Below are positions 44,968 through 53,979 of a stretch of DNA of 64,000 bases, in pieces; position 1 is the stretch's first letter; each line of letters opens with the position of its first letter. Both the position numbers and the translations under genes were made by a program. Below the pieces are notes generated by a model. The model was not told the DNA's origin, ran no database searches, and worked only from the letters and a program-made list of their open reading frames with translations. Source of the stretch: Bifidobacterium choloepi (GTDB taxonomy: Bacteria; Actinomycetota; Actinomycetes; Actinomycetales; Bifidobacteriaceae); NCBI RefSeq assembly GCF_010667615.1, contig NZ_VYSG01000001.1, positions 310,001-374,000 on the forward strand, in the 5' to 3' direction.

Positions 44968-47900
44968 GCTTCCTCCCCCTCGTCGGACGTGCCGTCGATC
45001 GCGGCCGTCGGCGTGTGCCGGCGCGGAATGGCGACGACGATGTAGAGCGCCGTCACGATGACGAGGCACCACAGCCACGCCGCGCGCCACGGGCTCGACT
45101 GCGTGCGCATCTGCCAGCCGACGTCGATCTTCTGGTCGGCGTAGCTCGAGAGCGTCAGCCGGTAGTAGACGCCGTCGTCGTTGTCGACGACGGACTGCGT
45201 GCCGGTAGACGACGTGATGTTGGCAACGAGCTGGTCGGTCGCCTTCGACGAGATGTCGTCGCCGTTGCCGGCCACGACGTAGATGCCGCCGAAGCCGAGG
45301 TCGCTCAGGTCCTGGATGGCATCGGCGTCGGCGTTGGCGAGCAGCTTGCCGGCGATCGCGGCGAGCTCGTCGTTCTCGGTGTTCGTCTCGTTGCCGAACG
45401 CGATGCGCACGCGCTGGGCGGCCGACGAGTCGATCAGGTCGCCGCGGCCGGTGCGCATGACGGTGTAGGCGACGGTGTTGTTCGATTCGGCCGCCAGGGC
45501 GAGCACGCGGCGGTCGGGGTTCTGCGACAGGTACTGCTGGGCGACCATCGGCAGGCCGGAGCCCGAGACTCCGATGCCGTACAGCTCGGCGTTGGCGTAG
45601 CCGTTGCAGGCGCACAGGAACGTGACGGCGGCCAGCGCGACGGAGATGAGCAGGCGGCCGACTGCGGCGCCGTGGAACTTGCGGGCGCCGCGGTCCGTCA
45701 GCGGCGTGAACGCCTTGACGGCCGGGCCGGCCATCATGCACACGCAGCAGATCAGGCCGGCGAACGCGAGCGACAGGCCCGGCATCGTCGAGCCGGCGAC
45801 CGAGCCGGTGCCGGACGCCGCGACGGCGACGGCGCCGGAGACCATCGCCAGCAGGATGCCGCAGACGATGACGGTCCACAGGATGTGCGAGGCGCGGAAC
45901 AGCGACGGGCGCAACAGCGCGACGATCGCGACGACGGCGAGGACGGCGAGCAGCACGAGGATCAGCACGACGCGCACGGTGTCCGTCGACGTCCAGCCGG
46001 CGGCCAGCAGGTCGTCGCCGCCGGTGTCCATGCCGAACACGGCGGCGACGATCGCCGTCAGGTTGCGCACGGCCGGCGTGCCATCGACGGAGGCGAGCGG
46101 TACAGTGACGTCGCCGAACAGCTGGCGCCACATGCCGTCGCCGGCGTAGCGGATGGCGTTGACGATCGTCGGCGCCAGCGCGAACGCGGCCGGGAACGGA
46201 ATGAGGACGAGCATCATGCGGTGACGGCGCACGAAGACGAGGAACGCGACGAAGATGACGACGAGCGCGAGCAGCAGCTGCGGTTCGGCGGCGACGACCG
46301 GCATGAACAGCAGCGCGGCGAGCGCGGCGGCCTGCACCGAGGCGCGCGGGTTGACCGGCTGTTCGGTGCGGTACATGCCAACGGCCTTGAACACGAACGC
46401 GAACGCGGCCGGCATGAAGACGAAGACGGTGAGCATCGCGACGTCGGCCTGCGCGAACATGCCGGTGCCGAGCGCGAGCGCGAACCAGGCGAGCGCGCCG
46501 AGCACGCGCACCGGGTTCGAGCGGGTGACGACGCCGGCGAGCGCCCAGAACGACAGGGTCATCGCCGGGGCGGCGAGGAAGAACAGCAGCGTGACGGCGA
46601 GCGCGACGTGGCCGCCGGTGACGGCGGAGACGACCATGAGGACGAGCAGCCATGGCGTCGGCGGCGCCGGGATGCCGGTGCCGGTCGTGCCGAAGACCCA
46701 AGGCGTGGTGGCGGAGGCGACGAGCTGGTCCCACGTGGCGCCGGTCGGCAGCAGCGTGTCCGAGTACAGCGAGACGTCGGCGGACCAGGCGGTGCGGAAC
46801 AGTTGCCAGTAGACGGCGACGACGACGGCGAACGCGACGAGGGCGGCGAGCAGGGCGTAGGTCCAGCGGCGGATGCGCTGGCGGCGCAGGTGGGCGCGGG
46901 CGAGCGGGCTGAGCAGCACCTGCGTGCGCTGGTCCTCGTATTCGCGCGTGGCGGCCTTCCATGCGGCGATCTGGTGGTGGTCGGCGACGAGCTGGCCGAT
47001 GTCGCGCCGCCCGACGCGGGTCTGCTGGCCCATGCGGTGGCGGGCGGTCAGCGCGCCGGGGATGTTGAACAGCGCGATCCACGGCATGCACAGCATGCAC
47101 CAGCCGCGGTAGGGCATCTTGCGGAACAGCTGGCGGACGGCGTCGCACAGGCAGACGACGAGCCGCAGGATCCAGGCGAGCGGCCACCAGCCGGCGGCGA
47201 AGTCGGTGTAGAAGTATTTCTGGCTGGCGGCGAGCACCGGCATCGACGTGTCGATGGCGTCGGCGTCGTCGAGCGGCTTGCCGTCGGCGGTGCGCACGCC
47301 CTCGTAGCGGGCGCGGCGGTGGGCGATCCTCGCGGACGGCACGACGACGACGCGCTTGCCGTTGAGGCACAGGCGCCGGCAGAAGTCGGCCGATTCGCGG
47401 TAGGTGGTGAACCACGGGTTGACGCCGTGGACGCTGGCGAGCGTGTGGTCGGGGATCAGCGCGCCGGCGAGCGAGACGGCGTAGACGTCCTGGCGGCCAT
47501 CGTACTGCTGCTGGTCGGGTTCGCCGTCGACGACGAGCGTGCGCAGGCCGTGGCGGTAGGCGTAGGCGCCGACGTTGTGCAGGTGCTCGCCTTCCCAGTC
47601 GAGCTGCTTGGCGCCGAGGACCGCCGCGGTCGGCGTGTTGTTCCATGCGTCCAGCAACGATTCGAGGCAGTGGTCGTCGGCGGGGCGCGAATCGTCGTGC
47701 AGCAGCCACAGCGTGCGGCTCGACGTGTCCACCTGGGCGTTGCGGACGGCCTTCGCGACGGCGTCGCCGAACGAGCGGGCCTGCGCGACCTTGACGATCT
47801 GGACCGAGAGGCTGGCCGGCGCGGCGCCCGCGCAGGCGACGTCGACGACGGTGCGCACCGACTGGAGCGTCTGGCCCGAGCAGTCGGCGATGACGACGGT

Positions 47901-48080
47901 GCCGGGCAGCACGGTCTGGGACAGGATAGCCCGCAGCGTGGCGGGCAGGTAGCGCATGTCCTGCTCGACGGTGACGACGGCGGTCACTTTCTCCTCGACC
48001 CGTTGCGCCCGGGCGTATGGTTCGACCGCCAACGTTTCGCCGACGAGCCGCTGGATCTCGCTGCTCCCTGTCAAATTCAT
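44964..48080 (-). CDS. Large membrane-bound family 2 glycosyltransferase
   Basis: About 1038 residues: an N-terminal GT-A fold glycosyltransferase (VTAVVTVEQDMRYLPATL, acidic motif HDDS in LLHDDSRPADD, and FCRRLCLNGKRVVVVP) followed by roughly a dozen membrane segments. This layout is found in actinobacterial envelope glycosyltransferases. It is coupled to the DUF5719 gene at 43243-44967 (ATGA overlap), so the two likely act together at the envelope. Start ATG 48080 (MNLTGSSEIQ) is preferred; GTG 48098 is possible. No clear substrate. Confidence 0.82.
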   Translation of the reverse strand: MNLTGSSEIQRLVGETLAVEPYARAQRVEEKVTAVVTVEQDMRYLPATLRAILSQTVLPGTVVIADCSGQTLQSVRTVVDVACAGAAPASLSVQIVKVAQARSFGDAVAKAVRNAQVDTSSRTLWLLHDDSRPADDHCLESLLDAWNNTPTAAVLGAKQLDWEGEHLHNVGAYAYRHGLRTLVVDGEPDQQQYDGRQDVYAVSLAGALIPDHTLASVHGVNPWFTTYRESADFCRRLCLNGKRVVVVPSARIAHRRARYEGVRTADGKPLDDADAIDTSMPVLAASQKYFYTDFAAGWWPLAWILRLVVCLCDAVRQLFRKMPYRGWCMLCMPWIALFNIPGALTARHRMGQQTRVGRRDIGQLVADHHQIAAWKAATREYEDQRTQVLLSPLARAHLRRQRIRRWTYALLAALVAFAVVVAVYWQLFRTAWSADVSLYSDTLLPTGATWDQLVASATTPWVFGTTGTGIPAPPTPWLLVLMVVSAVTGGHVALAVTLLFFLAAPAMTLSFWALAGVVTRSNPVRVLGALAWFALALGTGMFAQADVAMLTVFVFMPAAFAFVFKAVGMYRTEQPVNPRASVQAAALAALLFMPVVAAEPQLLLALVVIFVAFLVFVRRHRMMLVLIPFPAAFALAPTIVNAIRYAGDGMWRQLFGDVTVPLASVDGTPAVRNLTAIVAAVFGMDTGGDDLLAAGWTSTDTVRVVLILVLLAVLAVVAIVALLRPSLFRASHILWTVIVCGILLAMVSGAVAVAASGTGSVAGSTMPGLSLAFAGLICCVCMMAGPAVKAFTPLTDRGARKFHGAAVGRLLISVALAAVTFLCACNGYANAELYGIGVSGSGLPMVAQQYLSQNPDRRVLALAAESNNTVAYTVMRTGRGDLIDSSAAQRVRIAFGNETNTENDELAAIAGKLLANADADAIQDLSDLGFGGIYVVAGNGDDISSKATDQLVANITSSTGTQSVVDNDDGVYYRLTLSSYADQKIDVGWQMRTQSSPWRAAWLWCLVIVTALYIVVAIPRRHTPTAAIDGTSDEGEEA

Positions 48081-48386
48081 AGTGCCCAGTGTACGCACGC
48101 GCGCGGATGCCCTGTCAACATGTTCCTCGTCTTGCCTCCTTCCATCCTGCTGCCGTGCCCGTCACGGGAACCGTTGCGGATCATCCGTTCCGGCGGGGCC
48201 AACGTGCGCATTCAGTGGCGGTTCAGGCAAGCTGGTGGTTGTGTTCAGCCGGTCGTCATATAATCTGTACCGTTCACGCATCTCCGATGGCCGCACGGGC
48301 GCTCAGGAGACGGCATAGAGGACGCGCACCGACGGACCGGACGGCGACGCGACAGAAGACGTTGACGAAGTAGGAAAGGCGAACTC
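48081..48386. promoter_or_regulatory. Divergent intergenic region GT2 / LCP
   Basis: About 306 bases with no gene. For the LCP gene the best promoter is TGGTTG (48236-48241), 17 bases, TATAAT (48259-48264). On the GT2 side nothing convincing is seen. Confidence 0.5.
48236..48264 (+). promoter_or_regulatory. Promoter of first LCP gene
   Basis: A perfect TATAAT at 48259-48264 with TGGTTG 17 bases upstream. The predicted start of transcription gives an mRNA leader of about 115 bases. Confidence 0.55.
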
Positions 48387-49814
48387 TTGGCCTCTCACAG
48401 GAATTCAGGCGAATCCAATCCGAATCTCGGTGGCACCCACAAGAATCCTCCGCGCCACACGGCCAGCTACCGTGTCCATCATCGCATGCTGACGGTCATC
48501 GCCTGCATTGTCATCGCGGTCCTCGCGTTCGCCGGCACGGCGGCCGCGGCCGTCTGGATCAATCTCGACTCGGCCGTCAAGTCGACGAAGGTCGACTATG
48601 TCAGCCAGGGCGACGGCGACAGCGAGGAGGTCGTCGATCCGAACGCCGGCGAGACGATCTCGTTCGTCATCATCGGACAGGACACCCGCGACGGCGCGTC
48701 CGGCTCGATCACCGGCGACGCCGACGAGAACTCCGACCTGCATTCGGCGGACACGACGATGGTCGCGCAGATCTCCGCGGACCGCTCCTACATCAACCTC
48801 GTCTCGATCCCGCGCGACTCGATCGTCAGCGTGCCGAGCTGCCAGACGACGAACGGCACGGTGCCGGCGCAGTACAACGTGATGTTCAACTCGATCTTCG
48901 CGCGCGCCTATTCGGTCGGCGGCAACCTGGCGTCGGCCGCGACGTGCACCGTCGAGGCCGTCAACTCGCTGACCGGCATGGACATCAAGAACTTCATCGT
49001 CGTCGACTTCGCCGGCCTGTCCAGCATGGTCGACGCGCTCGGCGGCGTCGACATCTGCCTGCCGACCGACATCGAGGACTCGAACACGAACCTCGACCTC
49101 AAGGCTGGCCTCAACCACATGGACGGCGTGACGGCCACGCAGTACGCCCGCATGCGCCACGGCACGAACACCGACGGCACCGACATCATGCGCACGACGA
49201 GGCAGCAGTACCTGATCAAGACCATCCTGAGAGAGGCGATCTCGAAGAACCTGTTCACGCAAAGCGCCCAGCTCTACCAGCTCGCCCTCGCCGCGATCAA
49301 GTCGCTCAACATCTCCTCCGGCCTGGCCGATACCAGCACGCTCGTCGGCCTGGCGATGAGCCTCGTCAACCTCGACACGTCGCACATCTACACGCAGACG
49401 GTGCCGGTCACGACGTGGTCGCAGGACGCCAACCGCGTCGTCTGGGCCGACAGTGCCGACGAGGTCTGGGAGAAGATGGTCAAGGGCGAGCCGCTGTTCG
49501 ACACCGCGACGTCGGTGACGGCGGACGAATCGTCCCCGTCGGCCAGCTCGTCCGCCTCCGCGAGCGAGTCGGCGTCGGCGTCGGCATCGTCGTCGGCTTC
49601 CTCGTCCGGCGATGCCGACTCGAAGAAGGACGAGGGCACCTACGACGCGAACACCGGCCTGATCGTCGAGTCCGACGGCACGCTGATCGATCCGAACACC
49701 GGCGGCATGGTCGAGGCCGACACCGGTTCGATCATCGACCTCGACACCTACCAGTACATCGGCATCGCCGACAAGTACATCAACTACAAGTTCTGCGGCA
49801 TCACCGAAAACTGA
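48387..49814 (+). CDS. LytR-CpsA-Psr (LCP) family envelope polymer transferase
   Basis: 475 residues. LCP proteins attach glycopolymers to peptidoglycan from lipid carriers. After a short basic head there is a membrane anchor near residues 33-56 (MLTVIACIVIAVLAFAG), then the LCP domain with IGQDTRDG, SIPRDSIV and YARMRHG. A Ser/Ala-rich linker near residues 378-410 precedes a C-terminal block rich in acidic repeats. The TTG start at 48387 is supported by AGGAAAGG upstream. A second LCP gene follows. Confidence 0.88.
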   Translation: MASHRNSGESNPNLGGTHKNPPRHTASYRVHHRMLTVIACIVIAVLAFAGTAAAAVWINLDSAVKSTKVDYVSQGDGDSEEVVDPNAGETISFVIIGQDTRDGASGSITGDADENSDLHSADTTMVAQISADRSYINLVSIPRDSIVSVPSCQTTNGTVPAQYNVMFNSIFARAYSVGGNLASAATCTVEAVNSLTGMDIKNFIVVDFAGLSSMVDALGGVDICLPTDIEDSNTNLDLKAGLNHMDGVTATQYARMRHGTNTDGTDIMRTTRQQYLIKTILREAISKNLFTQSAQLYQLALAAIKSLNISSGLADTSTLVGLAMSLVNLDTSHIYTQTVPVTTWSQDANRVVWADSADEVWEKMVKGEPLFDTATSVTADESSPSASSSASASESASASASSSASSSGDADSKKDEGTYDANTGLIVESDGTLIDPNTGGMVEADTGSIIDLDTYQYIGIADKYINYKFCGITEN

Positions 49815-49828
49815 GCCGCCGACACAGG

Positions 49829-49880
49829 CCAATGCGTTGCGCGGGACCGTCAAGGGGTGCGGTCCGGCGCAACGCATTGG
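49829..49880 (+). terminator. Hairpin between the two LCP genes
   Basis: Twenty-base arms with one mismatch (49829-49848 and 49861-49880), 12-base loop. It lies 15 bases after the first LCP stop and 44 bases before the second LCP start. It may be a terminator or attenuator; no T-tract follows. Confidence 0.6.
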
Positions 49881-49923
49881 CGTATCCGACCGCATTGCAT
49901 TCACCCTCCAAGGCACGAGTTCC

Positions 49924-51441
49924 ATGACGCAGCACGACAATCCACCAAGCTTCGCTCCGAAACCGCACCGGCATCACGGGTCGTCGGCATCGTCGGGGTC
50001 CTCCGCGGCGAACGGCGCGGCCGGATCGTCGGGTGCTTCGCACGCGTCGGCCGGCGGCGCCGGCAACGCCGGCGGCGACGCGATGCCGGCCTCGTTCGCG
50101 CCGCGCCGCAACCGTTCGCCGCGACAGTCGTCGTCGGCGCACCCTGATGCCGCGCAGTCGGCGGCACAGTCGCCGCGCGCCGCGCAGGGCCGGACGGCCG
50201 GCAACGTCGCGCGCGAACAGGCGCCGGCCGGCATGGCGGGGGAATCCGGCCAGGGCGCGCAGTCCGACGTGCCGCCGAGCTTCTCGCCGAACGGCCACGC
50301 GCACGAATCGCGCGCGCCGCGCAGCTCGCAGGGCTCGACGAACCGGCAGTCGTCGGCATACCCGACGGGCGGACGCACGCCGGACAGTCACGGCGGCCGG
50401 TCCGGCGGATCGCGGCGCCCGTCGATGCCGTCGCTGCCGTCCCGTGGCGGCCGCTCCGCCGCCGCGCAGCGCGCCGGCAGCCGCGCCGACCGGCGCCACC
50501 GTGCGCGCACGGTCGTCGTCTCCGTCCTCCTCGTCATCGTCGTCGTGCTCGGCATCGCGTTCGCCGGCCTGTACGGCTGGGTCAACTCGAACCTCAACAA
50601 GCAGGAATGGCTCACGTCGATGGCCGACAACTCGAAGGCGACGACGTGGCTGATCCTCGGTTCCGACGAGCGCGACGGCACGACCGGCGACGACGGCACG
50701 ACCGGCGCCCGCACCGACACGATCCTCGTGCTCACGAAGCCGAAGTCCGGCGCCGCGTCGCTCGTCTCGATCCCCCGCGACTCGCTCGTGCAGGTCGACG
50801 GCTACTACATGAAGATCAACGCCGTCCTCGGCGACTACGGCAACCAGGCGATGGTCGGCGAGATCGAAGACATCACCGGCTACAAGATCGACCATGTCGC
50901 CGAGCTGTCGTTCGGCGGCCTCGTCAAGGTCGTCGACGCGCTCGGCGGCGTCGAGCTGTGCTACGACGACGATGTCAACGACGAGAAGTCCGGCATGGTC
51001 TGGACGGCCGGCTGCCACGTCGCCGACGGCACGACGGCGCTGGCGTTCTCCCGCATGCGCTACTCCGATCCGAACGGCGACTTCGGCCGCGCCGAGCGCC
51101 AGCGGCAGGTCATCGGCGCCATCGCGAAGAAGGCCGCGTCCGCCTCGACCTTGCTCAACTTCGGCAAGGACAAGGCCGTCGCCGAGGCTGTCCTCGGTGC
51201 GCTGACCGTCGACGAGAAGACGACGCCGTTCACGCTCGTGCAGATGCTGCTCGCGTTCAAGAGCGCCTCCGGCAACGACGGCATCACCGGCTCGGTCTAC
51301 TGGAGCGACCCCGACTACTACGTCGACGGCGTCGGCTCGTCGGTCCTGCTCGACGACGCCCAGAACACCGAGCTGTTCAAGGAGCTCAACGAGGGCACGC
51401 ACGCCGCCGGCACCGTCGGCACGCTCGCCGACGAGAGCTGA
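49924..51441 (+). CDS. LCP-family protein with long disordered cytoplasmic head
   Basis: 505 residues: about 195 residues of Ser/Pro/Ala/Arg-rich, probably disordered cytoplasmic sequence, a membrane anchor near 200-222 (VVVSVLLVIVVVLGIAFAG), then an LCP domain with LGSDERDG, SIPRDSLVQVDG and FSRMRYSDPNGDFGRAERQR. It may be a second enzyme for a different polymer. Start MTQHDNPPSF at 49924 (CAAGG upstream) is preferred; an open frame from 49837 is rejected because a hairpin lies there. Convergent or overlapping genes are absent. Confidence 0.88.
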   Translation: MTQHDNPPSFAPKPHRHHGSSASSGSSAANGAAGSSGASHASAGGAGNAGGDAMPASFAPRRNRSPRQSSSAHPDAAQSAAQSPRAAQGRTAGNVAREQAPAGMAGESGQGAQSDVPPSFSPNGHAHESRAPRSSQGSTNRQSSAYPTGGRTPDSHGGRSGGSRRPSMPSLPSRGGRSAAAQRAGSRADRRHRARTVVVSVLLVIVVVLGIAFAGLYGWVNSNLNKQEWLTSMADNSKATTWLILGSDERDGTTGDDGTTGARTDTILVLTKPKSGAASLVSIPRDSLVQVDGYYMKINAVLGDYGNQAMVGEIEDITGYKIDHVAELSFGGLVKVVDALGGVELCYDDDVNDEKSGMVWTAGCHVADGTTALAFSRMRYSDPNGDFGRAERQRQVIGAIAKKAASASTLLNFGKDKAVAEAVLGALTVDEKTTPFTLVQMLLAFKSASGNDGITGSVYWSDPDYYVDGVGSSVLLDDAQNTELFKELNEGTHAAGTVGTLADES

Positions 51442-51488
51442 CGAATCGTCGCCGCCATGACAGGAAGTCATTGGTGGCGACGATTCGC
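51442..51488 (+). terminator. Imperfect hairpin after second LCP gene
   Basis: Arms near 51442-51461 and 51468-51488 pair imperfectly (loop around AGGAA); the left arm begins with the ACGAATCGT motif that overlaps the stop codon. Probable terminator with weak T-content. Confidence 0.45.
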
Positions 51489-51574
51489 GCGGGCCGGTGT
51501 GGACACGAAGGCATTCGTCCACACCGGCCCGTTTCGTTTTTCCGCGATGGTGGCGGCATGGTACCGCTGGAGGC

Positions 51575-53356
51575 ATGGAGAGGAATTCGACGGCGACCAC
51601 GCGGCGCGACGGACGCCGGCGCGACGACGGCTCCCGCATGCGCTGGCTGGCGACGGCGGCGATGGCCGCGCCGGCGCTGGCGCAGGCCGTCATGCTCGTA
51701 GCACTGCTCGCGCAGGGCCAGTGGCTGTTCGCGACGATGGTCGGCGCCGGCTGTCTCGGTTGCGTCGCCACGCTCGTCGTCTCGCTGGGCAACCGGCGGC
51801 GTGGCGCCGGCGCCAGCCCGTTCTCCGCCACGCCGCTCCCCCACGGCACGACGAACGACACGGCCAGTGCCGACGTCGCCGGTTCCGGCGCGCCCGGCGA
51901 CACCCGCACGCCGGCCGTCGCCGGACTCGTGTTGCCGGCGATGCCGCTGGCGACGGCGCTTGGCGTGGCCTCCGACGCGGCACCGTGGCGCACCGTCGCG
52001 CGCCGGTGGCTGACGGCCGACGTGCGCCGCTCGCTCGCCGTCGTCGTCGGCACCGGCCACCGGTCCGTCCCGTTCACGCTCGACCTGCTGCGCTCCGGGC
52101 CGCATGCGATCGTCGCCGGCACGACCGGGTCGGGCAAGTCGGTGCTGCTGCAGACCTGGTGCGTGGCGATGGCCGCGGCGTTTCCGCCGTGGCGGCTGCA
52201 GTTCCTGCTGCTCGACTTCAAGGGCGGCTCGGCGCTCGACCGGCTCGTCGGCCTGCCGCACGTGCGCGGCTGCGTCTCCGACCTCGACCTCAAGCACGCC
52301 GTGCGCGCGCTCGAGGCGATCGAACGCGAGCTCAAGCGCCGCGAACGGCTCGCCGCGGCAGCCGGCGTCGCCGACATCGCGCAGCTGCCGGCCGCGGCGA
52401 TGCCGCCGCGGCTCGTCGTCATCGTCGACGAATTCCACGCGCTGAGCGGGCAGCTGCCCGACTACGTCGACCGGCTCGTGCGCGTCGCGTCGCTCGGCCG
52501 GTCGCTCGGCATGCACGTCGTCGCCTGCACGCAGCATCCGCTCGGCCAGATCAGTCCGGCGATGAAGGCGAACATGGCGCTGCGGCTGTGCCTGCGCGTG
52601 CAGGACCCGATGCAGTCGCGCGACATGCTCGACGTGCCGGACGCCGCGAGGATCGCCACCGGCGCGCCGGGCACCGCACTGTGCTCGGACGGCGACGGCG
52701 CGCCGGTCCCGATGAGGGCCGCATGCGCGCCATCGGCGGCCGAACTCGAAAGAATCGTCCGGCATGTCGGCCTGGCGGCGAAGTTTCACGGCCATGACGC
52801 CGAGCCGCCGCTGTTCACGGCGCCGCTGCCGGCGACGGTGACGTGGACGGCGCCGGTGCCGCTGGGCGTCGCGTCTCCCGGCTCGGCCGTGCTTGGCGTG
52901 GCCGACACCGGCGTCTCGCTCGAACCGGCCACCGTCGATTGCCTGTCCGGCAATTTCGCGATTGTCGGCCGGCTCGGCAGCGGGCGGACGACGGCACTGG
53001 CAACGCTGCACCGGCAGCTCGGATCGTCGCCGTGCCGCTTCTTCGACGACGCCGACCGGCTGCTCGACCCGCTCGCCGACGACGCCGGGGCGAGGGAGTT
53101 CCGCCGTCTACTCGCCGATCCGGCGACGCCCGTCGTGTTCACGCTCGCCGGCAGCCGCCACCTGCGCATTCCCGACCACTGCACGAACCGGCTCGTCTTT
53201 CCGTGCGGCGAGCGCGCCGCCGACCTCGCCGACGGCGTGCCGGCACCGCTGCTCGCGTCGCTGTCGCCGCGTGACTACGGGACGCCGGGGCGCGGCGTGC
53301 TGCTGACGCCGGGTACCGCCGTGCTCGTGCAGTGCGTGAGGGACGGGCCAGCATAG
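51575..53356 (+). CDS. FtsK/SpoIIIE-type ATPase, EccC-like
   Basis: 593 residues. Two membrane segments (about 28-46 and 50-70) are followed by two ATPase domains. Domain one has Walker A GTTGSGKS at 182-189 and Walker B LVVIVDEFHAL. Domain two has only a degenerate GRLGSGRTT. Two-domain, membrane-anchored FtsK-type ATPases are typical of type VII (ESX) secretion EccC/EssC. No WXG100 substrate, EccB, EccD or EccE gene is visible nearby, so it is an orphan. Start at ATG 51575 has GGAGG too close; ATG 51638 is a possible alternative. Confidence 0.75.
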   Translation: MERNSTATTRRDGRRRDDGSRMRWLATAAMAAPALAQAVMLVALLAQGQWLFATMVGAGCLGCVATLVVSLGNRRRGAGASPFSATPLPHGTTNDTASADVAGSGAPGDTRTPAVAGLVLPAMPLATALGVASDAAPWRTVARRWLTADVRRSLAVVVGTGHRSVPFTLDLLRSGPHAIVAGTTGSGKSVLLQTWCVAMAAAFPPWRLQFLLLDFKGGSALDRLVGLPHVRGCVSDLDLKHAVRALEAIERELKRRERLAAAAGVADIAQLPAAAMPPRLVVIVDEFHALSGQLPDYVDRLVRVASLGRSLGMHVVACTQHPLGQISPAMKANMALRLCLRVQDPMQSRDMLDVPDAARIATGAPGTALCSDGDGAPVPMRAACAPSAAELERIVRHVGLAAKFHGHDAEPPLFTAPLPATVTWTAPVPLGVASPGSAVLGVADTGVSLEPATVDCLSGNFAIVGRLGSGRTTALATLHRQLGSSPCRFFDDADRLLDPLADDAGAREFRRLLADPATPVVFTLAGSRHLRIPDHCTNRLVFPCGERAADLADGVPAPLLASLSPRDYGTPGRGVLLTPGTAVLVQCVRDGPA

Positions 53357-53405
53357 CAAATCGGATCCAACACCCTTTTTTCCTTGGAATTTTCTTCACA
53401 AACTC

Positions 53406-53434
53406 TTGAAATTCGTCGGTTTTCCTTTTAGCAT
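53406..53434 (+). promoter_or_regulatory. Promoter of whiB
   Basis: TTGAAA at 53406-53411, 17 bases, TAGCAT at 53429-53434, in an AT-rich stretch of 250 bases before the WhiB gene. Predicted leader about 170 bases, unusually long. Confidence 0.5.
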
Positions 53435-53608
53435 TGAATTCCGTACAGTAAACGGGACGAATACTTCCGGACTGTCCGTCTGGCATGATTCCACGGTTCA
53501 ACCCCCGTGAAATCAGGGTTCTGGCCGGCGGCAGCATCAGGGTGACGGCCGGAGCCGGAGGCCGCGGAAACTCGCCTTCGCGAACATCTACGCAGAAAAG
53601 GACACAAC

Positions 53609-53887
53609 ATGAGCAGTGCATTTGATTGGCGTGCCAAGGCCGCTTGCCGCGACAAGGACCCCGAGCTGTTCTTCCCCGTCGGCAACACCGGCGCGGCGTT
53701 CCAGCAGATCGAGGAAGCCAAGGCCGTCTGCAAGAACTGCGAAGTCGTCGCCGCCTGCCTGAAGTGCGCGCTGGACACCAATCAGGACTACGGTGTCTGG
53801 GGCGGCCTGAGCGAGGAGGAGCGTCGCGCGCTCAAGCGCCGCACGATGCGCGCCCGTCGCTCGCAGTCGATGCAGATGCAGATCTGA
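53609..53887 (+). CDS. whiB1: WhiB-family iron-sulfur transcription factor (WhiB1-like)
   Basis: 92 residues with the four Fe-S cysteines at about 13, 41, 44 and 50 (plus one at 53) and the G(V/I)WGG turn at 62-66. WhiB proteins bind sigma factor and respond to nitric oxide or redox. The gene faces pdtaS tail-to-tail, exactly as Rv3219 (whiB1) and Rv3220c (pdtaS) do in Mycobacterium tuberculosis, which supports the WhiB1 assignment. RBS AAAAGGAC lies upstream. Essential in mycobacteria. Confidence 0.92.
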   Translation: MSSAFDWRAKAACRDKDPELFFPVGNTGAAFQQIEEAKAVCKNCEVVAACLKCALDTNQDYGVWGGLSEEERRALKRRTMRARRSQSMQMQI

Positions 53888-53903
53888 TTCGTGAAACTGC
53901 ATG

Positions 53904-53933
53904 AAGAAAGGCTCCCCGAGGGGAGCCTTTCTT
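53904..53933. terminator. Bidirectional terminator whiB / pdtaS
   Basis: Perfect 14-bp stem (53904-53917 with 53920-53933), two-base loop, flanked by AAGAAA/TTTCTT runs, between convergent genes. Confidence 0.85.
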
Positions 53934-53979
53934 CATTGCCGTACCATGATGCGCCGGACCATGCCGGGCGCTGGCGGTC

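Noticed and set aside
45015..48263. Very long plus-strand open frame opposite the glycosyltransferase
   Set aside because: Low-complexity Arg/Asp/Ala translation with no membrane or family pattern; the minus strand encodes a coherent GT2 protein.
49837..49923. Upstream start of the second LCP gene
   Set aside because: The extension overlaps the hairpin at 49829-49880 and lacks a ribosome site.
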